NCBI GenBank assembly: GCA_033549345.1
Contig: JAWSUT010000016.1
Coordinates: forward strand, 4,083 to 68,082
From: JAWSUT01 sp033549345
GTDB lineage: Bacteria > Bacillota > Dethiobacteria > Dethiobacterales > Dethiobacteraceae
Length of the DNA: 64,000 bases
Direction of reading: 5' to 3'
This document shows, piece after piece, positions 36,101 to 43,365 of the stretch; position 1 is the stretch's first letter, and the number at the start of each line of letters is the position of its first letter. The position numbers were made by a program, and so were the translations under genes. The notes under the pieces were generated by a model that saw nothing but the letters and a program-made list of their open reading frames with translations, was not told where the DNA came from and did not search any database.

Positions 36101-36952
36101 ATGGCGGAAGAGAAAAGAAAAGAAGAAGTTTCAAGGAGAAAGTTTCTGGTCGGAGCCGGTGCATCTTTGGCCGGTGTCGCATTGGCTGGGGGTTTCGGTG
36201 GTCTGCTCACAGGCTGTGGAGCGCAAACTACTGCTGCGGATCCAGATAACGCAGCAGAACCCGGTGAAGTTGCAGCGGCTGCATGGCCTGTTGCCTATCC
36301 AAAGCTTGATCCGGACAAGGCAGCCGACAGAGGCTTCAAAGCCTACAAAGAGCAAGGCGGCTGAGGCATCGGCGCAGCCCAAGGTCTTTTGGGCTATTTA
36401 GCTGAAGAAGCAGGGTACCCCTTTAACCAACTGCCAATGGCAGCCTATAAATCCCTTGCCGGCGGTATTGAAGGCTGGGGCTCCATATGCGGTGCATTAA
36501 TTGCTCCCATTCAATTGATTGGCATGGTCGCAGACGGGGAAGAAAAATCTGCAATGATTAATGAGTTACTGTCCTTTTACACACGGCATCCTTTCCCTGA
36601 ATACCAGACCGGGGAATTCGACCTGCCACGGGTAACAGTCGGCTCCACCCTTTGCCATGTCTCCGTCACTAAATGGATGGAAGAATCAGGCATGGGGCCG
36701 CGCGGAAGCGCCGAGCGGAAAGCGCGGTGTGCCGGTCTCGTAGCTGATTTATGTAAGTTCACTGCAGATATGTTAAACAAGCATGCTGACGGCACCTTTG
36801 CTGCCGGAGAATTTACACCTCCGTCAATTGGAGCGGACTGCATGTCTTGCCATGGGGAAAATGTGGAGCCCTATGCTTTTGGTAAAGAAAGTTGCATTGA
36901 GTGTCATGCCGACTTGACGGGAGACATTCATGCAAAATTCTTAAAAGAATAG
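36101..36952 (+). CDS. Tat-exported selenocysteine dihaem lipoprotein, split-Soret / C_GCAxxG_C_C-like
   Basis: Reading TGA (36362-36364) as selenocysteine gives one 283-residue protein. N-terminus: twin-arginine motif SRRKFL (11-16), hydrophobic helix and lipobox LLTGC (Cys39), so Tat export and lipid anchoring. Sec88 lies in EQGGUGIGAAQGLLGYL, which resembles the redox-cysteine region of the C_GCAxxG_C_C family; further Cys at 130 (SICGA), 185, 210 and 218 fit that family. The C-terminus has two haem motifs, CMSCH (247-251) and CIECH (265-269), as in split-Soret cytochrome c. Both halves are in the same frame with no ribosome binding site for the second half. Flanked by tatA on each side and tatC. 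Catalysed reaction unknown; a sulfur, selenium or metalloid substrate is my guess. Confidence 0.88.
36362..36395 (+). promoter_or_regulatory. candidate SECIS element, with GGTCTT loop
   Basis: UGA is followed after 11 bases by a perfect seven-bp stem (36376-36382 with 36389-36395) closing the loop GGTCTT, which starts 18 bases after UGA. The GGUCU loop is the same as that of the E. coli fdhF SECIS bound by SelB, known from the literature. This is the strongest of the three SECIS candidates. Confidence 0.85.
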
Positions 36953-37029
36953 CTCCAAGAAGTAAGAAGCAAATTACATGTATTACACTTCTTGCAGGTT
37001 ATTGAGCAAGCCTTGAAATGATTACTAAT

Positions 37030-37067
37030 AGAAGCCAGAATCCGGAATCATAAGGGTTCTGGCTTCT
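37030..37067 (+). terminator. hairpin between the selenoprotein gene and tatA2
   Basis: Eleven-bp stem (37030-37040 with 37057-37067), loop of 16 bases, no T-run. It may partly terminate or stabilise the selenoprotein transcript. Confidence 0.5.
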
Positions 37068-37151
37068 GTAATCGAACCTCAAGCAAAAGTAAGGCAAAGG
37101 AATTCACCCACAAATGTCGAAATATATTCTTATAGGCGGGAGGTGATATGG

Positions 37152-37373
37152 ATGATTTCCAGAATAGGATTCACTGAACTTCTTGTCGCATTTGGCGTGG
37201 CATTGTTAGTCTTTGGGCCTTCAAAATTGCCCGAAATCGGTAAGGCATTTGGTAGAGGTATCAAAGAATTCAAAGATGCTTCAAAGGAATTAACGGATAG
37301 TTTCACAGATGAAAAAGAAGATAAGAAAGATACAAAAGAAGATAAGAAAGAAACAGATAAAAAAGAAGCTTAA
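37152..37373 (+). CDS. tatA: TatA, second copy
   Basis: Protein of 73 residues from the ATG at 37152, eight bases after GGGAGGTG; an in-frame GTG at 37143 lies within that site. Pattern as for TatA: ISRIGFTELLVAFGVALLVFG helix, hinge FGPSKLPEIGKAFG, amphipathic helix and a very acidic/lysine-rich tail (DKKDTKEDKKETDKKEA). It differs from the first copy mainly in the longer tail, so the two may have TatA-like and TatB-like roles, or one may serve a particular cargo. Confidence 0.93.
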   Translation: MISRIGFTELLVAFGVALLVFGPSKLPEIGKAFGRGIKEFKDASKELTDSFTDEKEDKKDTKEDKKETDKKEA

Positions 37374-37453
37374 TTGCAGCAAGAATTACACTATATTGTC
37401 GGCGGTAGCGGGCTGAGCAGTCCTGTTCGCTATTTAAAAAGGAGAGGGGTCAA

Positions 37454-38173
37454 TTGGGGCAAAGAATTAACCCTACAACTGTTATTGATCATCTTGAAGA
37501 ACTGCGTAAACGGTTGATAATTTGCGTGGCCAGTCTGGCTGTTACCACAATTATTGCACTGATTTATGTTGAATTGCTGCGCAGCATTTTGATTCGGCCT
37601 GCCGGCGATATACAGCTGATTTTTATCTCACCCCCTGAAGCGCTCATGGCAGACTTCCGTTTAGCCTTGATTGCAGGGATTGGTCTGGCCCTTCCTGTGC
37701 TTGTCTACCAGTTAATTGCTTACTTGCTACCGGCATTGGAAAAAAATGAAAAGAAACTGATAATTCCAGGTGTATTTGCAGTTGTACTATTTTTTGCTGC
37801 CGGTGTATCGTTTGCGTATTATGTCGTTTTTCCTTTTGCAGTTCGCTTTTTCCTGACCTTTGCCACGGAGAGCATACAGCCTATGTTTACCGTGTCCAAC
37901 TATTTATCATTTGCAACGAATTTCATTTTTGCTTTTGGCATAGTTTTTCAAATGCCTTTACTCTTTTTTGTCCTGGGGTCGCTCAATATAGTCACTCCGG
38001 CATTCTTGAGAAAATCCCGGAAATTTGCACTCCTGATTATTGTAATCGCTTCAGCGATCTTAACTCCACCGGATGTTGTTTCGCAAATAATGATGGCTAT
38101 TCCGTTAATGGGTCTTTATGAGATAGGTATTTTAATGGTTGTCTTTAGTCAGAGAAAGAAACAGGTGGGTTAA
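37454..38173 (+). CDS. tatC: TatC, twin-arginine translocase receptor
   Basis: Protein of 239 residues with six transmembrane helices and the N-terminal cytoplasmic motif VIDHLEELRKRL, which in TatC forms part of the signal-peptide binding site. The family loop after helix 2 (PALEKNEKKLI) and the SFAYYVVFPFAVRFF helix are visible. Start is TTG 37454 with AAAGGAGAGGGG upstream. It completes a minimal TatAC system around the selenoprotein. Confidence 0.95.
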   Translation: MGQRINPTTVIDHLEELRKRLIICVASLAVTTIIALIYVELLRSILIRPAGDIQLIFISPPEALMADFRLALIAGIGLALPVLVYQLIAYLLPALEKNEKKLIIPGVFAVVLFFAAGVSFAYYVVFPFAVRFFLTFATESIQPMFTVSNYLSFATNFIFAFGIVFQMPLLFFVLGSLNIVTPAFLRKSRKFALLIIVIASAILTPPDVVSQIMMAIPLMGLYEIGILMVVFSQRKKQVG

Positions 38174-38188
38174 CTTATTTTTTGCCAG

Positions 38189-38335
38189 AGTTCTCTGACG
38201 TGCTCCGTCTGAACTCGCCAAAATACTGCTCTATGGTGTGCATGAATATGGAGTAAGTGAGCTGAGCTTGGGCTAATAACTGAATGACTGTAACAGAAAA
38301 CCGGGGCACGTATTGTGCTTCGGTTTTTGCTTTTA
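38189..38335 (+). pseudogene. remnant of the 3' end of a rhodanese gene and its terminator
   Basis: The stretch matches the last 110 bases of the intact rhodanese gene plus its terminator (compare 40914-41050): ACGTGCTCCGTCTG, CTGCTCTATGGTGTGC, GAGCTGAGCTT, ACTGAATGACTG, AACCGGGGCAC and CGGTTTTTGCTTTT. Frame is lost by indels and an in-frame stop. With 35388-35742 it shows that a complete cytochrome-rhodanese unit once ended here. Together with leader B it fills the gene-free stretch 38174-38663. Confidence 0.8.
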
Positions 38336-38412
38336 GGGTAAGAAGTAGTAAAAAGCAGGCTGAATTATGTGTGAACTGTTACAAATGTTAAAAATATGTT
38401 AAAAAATTATTA

Positions 38413-38663
38413 CTTAGCTATAGCGTAAAATAGAATAGTATGTTAAAATATGAACAGCTATAATCCCATATATTACAGTGCATACTAAACCTATATACGA
38501 ACTAGGAAAATGAATAGCAAGCATAAGTATAAGTGTAAAGTTTCCAATTAGCATAATTCTCTTCTTCATTAATACTAAGCAGGGGAGGGGTGCGTAGGGA
38601 TACGCCGGATGGTGAAAGCTTCGACATCAAAGGGATAAACTGACTTTAAGAGAGGTGTGAAAC
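38413..38663 (+). promoter_or_regulatory. conserved 250-base leader of the selenocytochrome gene (copy B)
   Basis: Long leader shared with 35388-35637. It starts with an AT-rich conserved block (likely promoter, CTTAGCTATAGCG ... TATGTTAAAATA) and continues for about 200 bases with conserved short blocks and hairpins, for example GCGTA-GGGA-TACGC (38602-38615). TCTCTT near 38558 can pair with AAGAGA at 38648-38653, just before the AGAGGTG ribosome binding site, so translation could be switched. I could not match it to a known riboswitch. Confidence 0.55.
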
Positions 38664-39950
38664 TTGCTGAAATTTGGAGAAAGAACATTAGTATTACTAA
38701 TCTTTGCTGCAGCTATTATTATGACATTGTCTGTAACTGGCTGTGGGGAGAAAGAGCCGGAAGTGGAAACGGTGGCCAGTGACTCATGTGTCGCCTGCCA
38801 TATCTCGCCCGAGATCATTGATTCCATGTACACTCCGCCGGAATCGGCCGGAGGCGGTGGCTGAGGCGTTGCCGGCCCGCAGTTAGCGGGCAGTGATAAA
38901 TACTGTATCGAAGAAGGTTTCCTGGAGTCTACCCACGGTAAGCTGGGCTGTATCGCCTGTCATGGCGGAGAGAATGTGGCAGATCAGGGCCAAGCTCATG
39001 CCGGGCTTGTGAAATACCCCTCAGCAGATGCCGGTGGCGTCTGCCAGGATTGCCACAGTGAAATAACAGACACATTCGCCGATTCCATTCATTACACGAT
39101 TCAGGGCATGCGAAATTCATTGGAAGGGTTTTCCCATCCGGGCGTGTTGGACGAGGACGGGCCCCTGAAGACAGCATTTGACAACAATTGTTACAAATGT
39201 CACGCTACCTGTGGATCGTGCCATGTCAGCCGGCCGAAGGCTTTTTCCGGCGGCCTGCATACACAGCATACATTCACTAAAACTCCGCCTATGGAAGATA
39301 CCTGCTATGGTTGTCATGGCGCCAGAAATGCCGGAGAATATATGGGCAAGGTAGGCTACACGACAGATGTCCATTATGATGCGGGCATGCACTGTGCCGA
39401 TTGTCACTCGGTAAGTAACTTCCACGGCACCGGTGAAAAAGAACAAAACATGTATGATGTTGATCTGCCGGATTGCCTGGACTGCCATGAAGACACCTAC
39501 ACAGAGACATCCATCCAGGCACACCAGGTTCATTCACCGGATACCATGTCCTGCCAGGTCTGCCATGCAGCGGCCAATAATAACTGCTTCGACTGTCATG
39601 CCACGCAGAAAGACGACGGTAGTGTGGCCGGAGCACATGATGAGGAAAAGATCATGTTTAAGATCGGCTTAAACCCCAACCCTACAGCTGATAGGCCTTA
39701 CAAGTATATGACACTGCGACATATTCCCACCGCACCCGACACATTCGTGGAACTGGGAGGGGAACTGCCGAATTATGATTCCATTCCCAACTGGAAATAC
39801 TCGCCAACACACAATATTCAGCGCAGCACAATTCAAAACGAAAGCTGCGATTCCTGTCACGGTAATCAGTACATTTTCCTACGCGAAGATGACTTGCGTG
39901 AGAATGACAGTGAGGCCAACCGTCAACTGGTTGTCCCGGAAATACCGTAA
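38664..39950 (+). CDS. selenocysteine-containing 11-haem cytochrome c lipoprotein
   Basis: Reading TGA (38862-38864) as selenocysteine gives one 428-residue protein starting at TTG 38664 (AGAGGTGTG upstream). It has a lipoprotein signal with lipobox SVTGC (Cys27), haem 1 CVACH (42-46), then Sec67 in SAGGGGUGVAG, followed by ten more CXXCH motifs: about 96, 127, 176, 183, 214, 244, 271, 297, 308 and 394. The first half (66 codons) alone would be a one-haem fragment and the second half would lack a signal peptide, so read-through is required. It should sit on the outer face of the membrane and move electrons to or from a substrate bound near Sec. It is followed by the tandem rhodanese lipoprotein. 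Function is not established. Confidence 0.88.
38862..38891 (+). promoter_or_regulatory. candidate SECIS element of the selenocytochrome gene
   Basis: Ten bases after UGA begins a perfect six-bp GC-rich stem (38875-38880 with 38886-38891) closing the loop AGTTA, which starts 16 bases after UGA. Position fits a bacterial SECIS; the loop has one G rather than GG, so it is weaker than the one at 36362. Confidence 0.7.
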
Positions 39951-40048
39951 CTGGCCTGCTGAATACTTTGTGAAGGGAGGTAACGGAGAGTCCGGAAGGA
40001 TTTTACGGTAAGTGATTTGATTGACAACAAAAAGGGGGATAAAGAAAG

Positions 40049-41008
40049 ATGATGAAATTTGCAAAGTTATTACTGATTCTGCTTTTGATTGGCGTCATGG
40101 CCTTTAGTGTGGTTGGCTGCGGCCAGGAAGCCAACACGCCCGAACCGCCCGTAAACGAAGACCCTGTTGACAATGAGCCGCCTGCTGATACGCTCGACCC
40201 GCAGGAAGTGGCAATGGAAGCTGCCAAAACATTCTTTGCCGCGGTTGCTGACAGCAACAATATCATCAGCTCTGAAGATCTGAAAGATATGTTGGATGCC
40301 AATCCCAATTCCGCTTTGGTTATTGACATTCGCAGTGCTGAAGACTTTGAAGCCGGTCATATCGAAGGCGCTGTACACAGCCCCTGGGGTAATGTCGGCG
40401 AAATCATGAACCGCATTCCCAAAAACAAGCCCGTTATTGTCGCCTGCTATTCCGGTCAGACTGCCGGCCAGACTGTGGGTCTGCTGCGCATGGCCGGGTT
40501 TGACAATGTGAAGTCTCTCCTTTCCGGCATGAAACTTGGCTGGGTCGGAGGTGCAGAATTCCCAACAGACGGCGAAGGCATGAATGCTGCCGCCGACCTG
40601 CCTGAAGTGACCGAACCGGCTACTGAAGAAGAACAAATTCTCTGGGAAAAAGCCCAGGAAGTTTTTGCTGACATCGCTTCCGGTGACCGTGCCCTGATTG
40701 AGCCTGCAGAACTTAAGGACGCTCTTGACGGAAACCCAAGTTCCTTCTATGTTCTGGATATCCGCAGAGAAGAAGACTTTGTGGAAGGTCATATTGAGCA
40801 CTCTGTACACAGTGCCTGGGCCAAAGCGGGCGACGTTTTGGAAACTCTGCCCACCAACCGTCCCGTTGTTGTGGCCTGTTACTCCGGCCAGACTGCCGGC
40901 CAGACCGTTGGCGTGCTCCGCCTGCTTGGTTTTGACGCCAAGTCCCTGCTCTATGGTGTGCGTGAAGGCTGGGTTAAGAGAGCTGAGCTTCCGCTGGTAA
41001 CTGAATAA
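40049..41008 (+). CDS. tandem-rhodanese lipoprotein
   Basis: Protein of 319 residues with lipobox VVGC (Cys24), a Pro/Asp/Glu-rich spacer and two rhodanese domains (about 75-170 and 215-315). Each has an intact active-site loop CYSGQT (Cys133 and Cys277), so both should form persulfides. Surface-anchored sulfurtransferases of this kind handle sulfane sulfur, such as polysulfide or thiosulfate, outside the membrane. It follows the selenocytochrome by 98 bases without a clear terminator between, so they are probably co-transcribed. A long antisense frame across it is a coding shadow. Confidence 0.9.
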   Translation: MMKFAKLLLILLLIGVMAFSVVGCGQEANTPEPPVNEDPVDNEPPADTLDPQEVAMEAAKTFFAAVADSNNIISSEDLKDMLDANPNSALVIDIRSAEDFEAGHIEGAVHSPWGNVGEIMNRIPKNKPVIVACYSGQTAGQTVGLLRMAGFDNVKSLLSGMKLGWVGGAEFPTDGEGMNAAADLPEVTEPATEEEQILWEKAQEVFADIASGDRALIEPAELKDALDGNPSSFYVLDIRREEDFVEGHIEHSVHSAWAKAGDVLETLPTNRPVVVACYSGQTAGQTVGVLRLLGFDAKSLLYGVREGWVKRAELPLVTE

Positions 41009-41016
41009 CTGCAACA

Positions 41017-41046
41017 AAAAACCGGAGCACATGTGCTCCGGTTTTT
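41017..41046. terminator. terminator after the rhodanese gene
   Basis: A perfect 30-base palindrome with A-run and T-run at its ends. A decayed copy is present near 38297-38335. Confidence 0.92.
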
Positions 41047-41055
41047 ACTTGGTTT

Positions 41056-41814
41056 TTATACTTTGGGTTCTTTTAACATATGAATAAAATTTAGGACCAG
41101 GCGCAACTGTTCTTTGTCCAGTGTACAGATATGTCCGATGAGCATCTGCACTTTGGGCTCAAACAATAGTTCTCTGAGTTCCGGGCTAATTCCTGCGATA
41201 ATACCTTGTGTGTCTTCCTGTTCAAGAATCAGATAGCAGGTGGAAACGCCCAGGGCTTTGGCAATCCGTTCGATGGTTTTTAGTGACGGCTGCACTTTTC
41301 CGGTCTCAAGTTGTGCAATCAGCCCCGGTGAGACATCTGCTGCTCCGGCAAGCTGTTTCTGGGTCATGCCTTTGGTTTCCCGCGTCATCTTAATTTTTCT
41401 GCCGGTAGTGAGCAGTTTTCCTTCCGTGTGCAGAAAAAGGCTGACGGGAACGTTAAAGAACCGGCTGATTTTCTGCAGCGTCTGGATAGACGGTGTCCGC
41501 TCGCCCAGTTCGATTTCACTGACATAGGTGACGGACAGGTCAAGATGTTTACCTAACTCTTCCAGGGTTAACCCTTTTTCGTCACGCAGCGCCCTGATTT
41601 TATCTCCCATGCCGGATGTGCTGAAATGAAGCGTTTCAATATCGTCATCCAAATCCAGATTTGCAATCAGATAGTCCAGTGCCTTGCTGGTTAGCTCACG
41701 TTTTCCTTCTTCCACTTCTTTGAGGTAGGTGAGAGGCAGGCAGCAGCTTTGTGAAACCTCTTCCAGGGTCAATTTCTTTTTTGTTCTTATTTTTTTTAAC
41801 TGGTTTTCCAACAT
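41056..41814 (-). CDS. transcriptional regulator with three XRE-type HTH domains
   Basis: Protein of 252 residues made almost wholly of three Cro/C1-type helix-turn-helix repeats: about 4-58 (KKLTLEEVSQSCCLPLTYLKEVE), 70-125 (KGLTLEELGKHLDLSVTYVSEIE) and 136-190 (KGMTQKQLAGAADVSPGLIAQLE), with a 50-residue tail. One or two such repeats are common; three in one chain is unusual and suggests a long operator or a pseudo-oligomer. Lying between the rhodanese and second flavodiiron genes, it is a candidate regulator of this island. Confidence 0.88.
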   Translation of the reverse strand: MLENQLKKIRTKKKLTLEEVSQSCCLPLTYLKEVEEGKRELTSKALDYLIANLDLDDDIETLHFSTSGMGDKIRALRDEKGLTLEELGKHLDLSVTYVSEIELGERTPSIQTLQKISRFFNVPVSLFLHTEGKLLTTGRKIKMTRETKGMTQKQLAGAADVSPGLIAQLETGKVQPSLKTIERIAKALGVSTCYLILEQEDTQGIIAGISPELRELLFEPKVQMLIGHICTLDKEQLRLVLNFIHMLKEPKV

Positions 41815-41846
41815 ATGCGCATTCCTCCCACTGATTTAGCGATTTT

Positions 41847-41852
41847 ATTATA
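41847..41852 (-). promoter_or_regulatory. extended -10 promoter of the three-HTH regulator
   Basis: The minus strand reads TGGTATAAT, an extended -10 (TGn then TATAAT), about 33 bases before the ATG. No good -35 is visible. Confidence 0.55.
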
Positions 41853-41873
41853 CCATAATCACTGGCAAGAAAC

Positions 41874-41897
41874 ATCCCCCGGAAATGTGCGGGGGAT
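41874..41897 (-). terminator. hairpin after flavodiiron gene 2
   Basis: Eight-bp stem ATCCCCCG/CGGGGGAT between the flavodiiron stop codon and the regulator promoter, on the minus strand. Confidence 0.6.
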
Positions 41898-41903
41898 ATT
41901 GTC

Positions 41904-43094
41904 TTAATTAAATGAACCGGCCAGACGCAGGCCAAATTCCCTGCACTTTTCAAGGTCCTCTTCGTGAGGTGTCCAGAAGATTTCCATCTTATCTTCATCG
42001 GCAAGGGTAAAACCGGCTTTTTTCACCCGTTCTTCCATATTGGGGATGGCACCGCCGCTCCATCCGGAAGAAGCAAACAGGGCAGCCCGCTTATTCTTTG
42101 GCTTAAGACCCATTAAGTCATCCAGCAGGACAGAGAGTTTGGGGAGAAAATCGCGGTTCAGTGTGGCTGAGCCAACCACCACCAGTTCTGAGTCTATCAT
42201 TTCCGCGATGACATCGCTGGAGTCACTGACGGACATCTTGTACAGATTGGCCTCCATACCACCCTCCACCAGCCCCTCAAGGATGGCATGGGCCATTTTC
42301 TCCGTACTGCCCCAGATGGTTTCGTAAACAACGGTTGCTTTCTTTTTATTTTCCCCTTTACCCCAGCGGAGATAAGCATCTATGATTTTTCCGGGGTCAC
42401 TTCTCCAAATATTCCCGTGACTTGGGGCAATCATATCAATTTCAATGCCCAGTTTGACAACTTCCTCGATTTTTCTGACCACAAGCGGGCCAAAAGGTAG
42501 CAGGATATTCGCATAATATTTCTTTGCCTCCTGCATCATCACATCTAAATCGGTATCATCATCAAAGCGGGTGGATGCCGCCAGATGTTGGCCAAAGGCA
42601 TCATTGGGCAGCAGAAGTTTTTCCTCCGGCACATAGGTAAACATGCTATCAGGCCAGTGAAGCATGGGGGCCTCAATAAACGACAGTGTTTTTTTGCCAA
42701 TGGAAACAGTGTCACCGGTCTTAACTATCTGCTTTTCCCAGTTCGAATTAAAATAGCGGTCGATGACAGGTGCCGCTTTGGGTGAGCAGAGAATGACCGC
42801 ATCAGGAGCTGCCTCCATAATCTGCGGCAGGGCGCCGGCGTGGTCAACCTCCACATGGTTAACGACAATATACTTAATGTCTTTGGGGTCAATCAGTGTC
42901 TTAATACTTGCCAGCAGTTCGCCCGCAAACGGTGTGTAAACTGTGTCAACGAGAGTGGGCTCGTCATCTAGCAGCAGGTAGGAATTGTATGTCGTACCAC
43001 GGTGAGTGGAGTAAGTGGCACCGTGAAAGTAACGGACATTCCAGTCAATAACACCAAGCCAATAGGTATCTTTTTTGATTTCGACAGCTTTCAT
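41904..43094 (-). CDS. flavodiiron protein (A-type flavoprotein), copy 2
   Basis: Protein of 396 residues, same length and layout as the protein at 34036-35226 and clearly paralogous along the whole chain. Diiron motif HVEVDHAG, then HW and APSHGNIW; flavodoxin domain from VVYETIWGSTEKM. Expected to reduce oxygen or nitric oxide in the cytoplasm. The ATG at 43094 has AAAAAGGAGGAGA upstream; twelve upstream in-frame codons are unlikely to be translated. The regulator gene follows on the same strand. Confidence 0.92.
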   Translation of the reverse strand: MKAVEIKKDTYWLGVIDWNVRYFHGATYSTHRGTTYNSYLLLDDEPTLVDTVYTPFAGELLASIKTLIDPKDIKYIVVNHVEVDHAGALPQIMEAAPDAVILCSPKAAPVIDRYFNSNWEKQIVKTGDTVSIGKKTLSFIEAPMLHWPDSMFTYVPEEKLLLPNDAFGQHLAASTRFDDDTDLDVMMQEAKKYYANILLPFGPLVVRKIEEVVKLGIEIDMIAPSHGNIWRSDPGKIIDAYLRWGKGENKKKATVVYETIWGSTEKMAHAILEGLVEGGMEANLYKMSVSDSSDVIAEMIDSELVVVGSATLNRDFLPKLSVLLDDLMGLKPKNKRAALFASSGWSGGAIPNMEERVKKAGFTLADEDKMEIFWTPHEEDLEKCREFGLRLAGSFN

Positions 43095-43365
43095 GTATGT
43101 CTCCTCCTTTTTGATCTGGTTACTAATCATTCAGCTTACCCGGGGATTTTCCTGCTTCTTGTGGTAATAAAGTTAATAATTTCACATGGTGGAATCCCCG
43201 TGATTTTTTTAACAGTTGGTGCTGGAAACATTATAATCTGAAATATTAGAGGATTTCTTACATAAGAATTAAAAGCTGAGCAGGATAAGTAAAAAGAGGA
43301 GGAGTCACAGAATAAACAAAGAACGTTATTAATAATAGAGTATTAGCAAAGGAGGCAGCTTTTGG

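Noticed and set aside
36362..36364. Global reassignment of TGA to Trp (genetic code 4) as an explanation
   Set aside because: Several ordinary genes here end in TGA (for example 33930, 58425 and 59204), and the three interrupted sites are Cys-like, not Trp-like, positions.
38862..38864. TGA as a genuine stop splitting two separate cytochrome genes
   Set aside because: The downstream part has no ribosome binding site or signal peptide, the frame is continuous, and a hairpin follows at SECIS distance.
40070..41032. 320-codon open frame on the minus strand opposite the rhodanese gene
   Set aside because: Shadow of the real gene: the plus-strand frame has a lipobox, two rhodanese active sites and a terminator, while the minus frame has no domain and no ribosome binding site.
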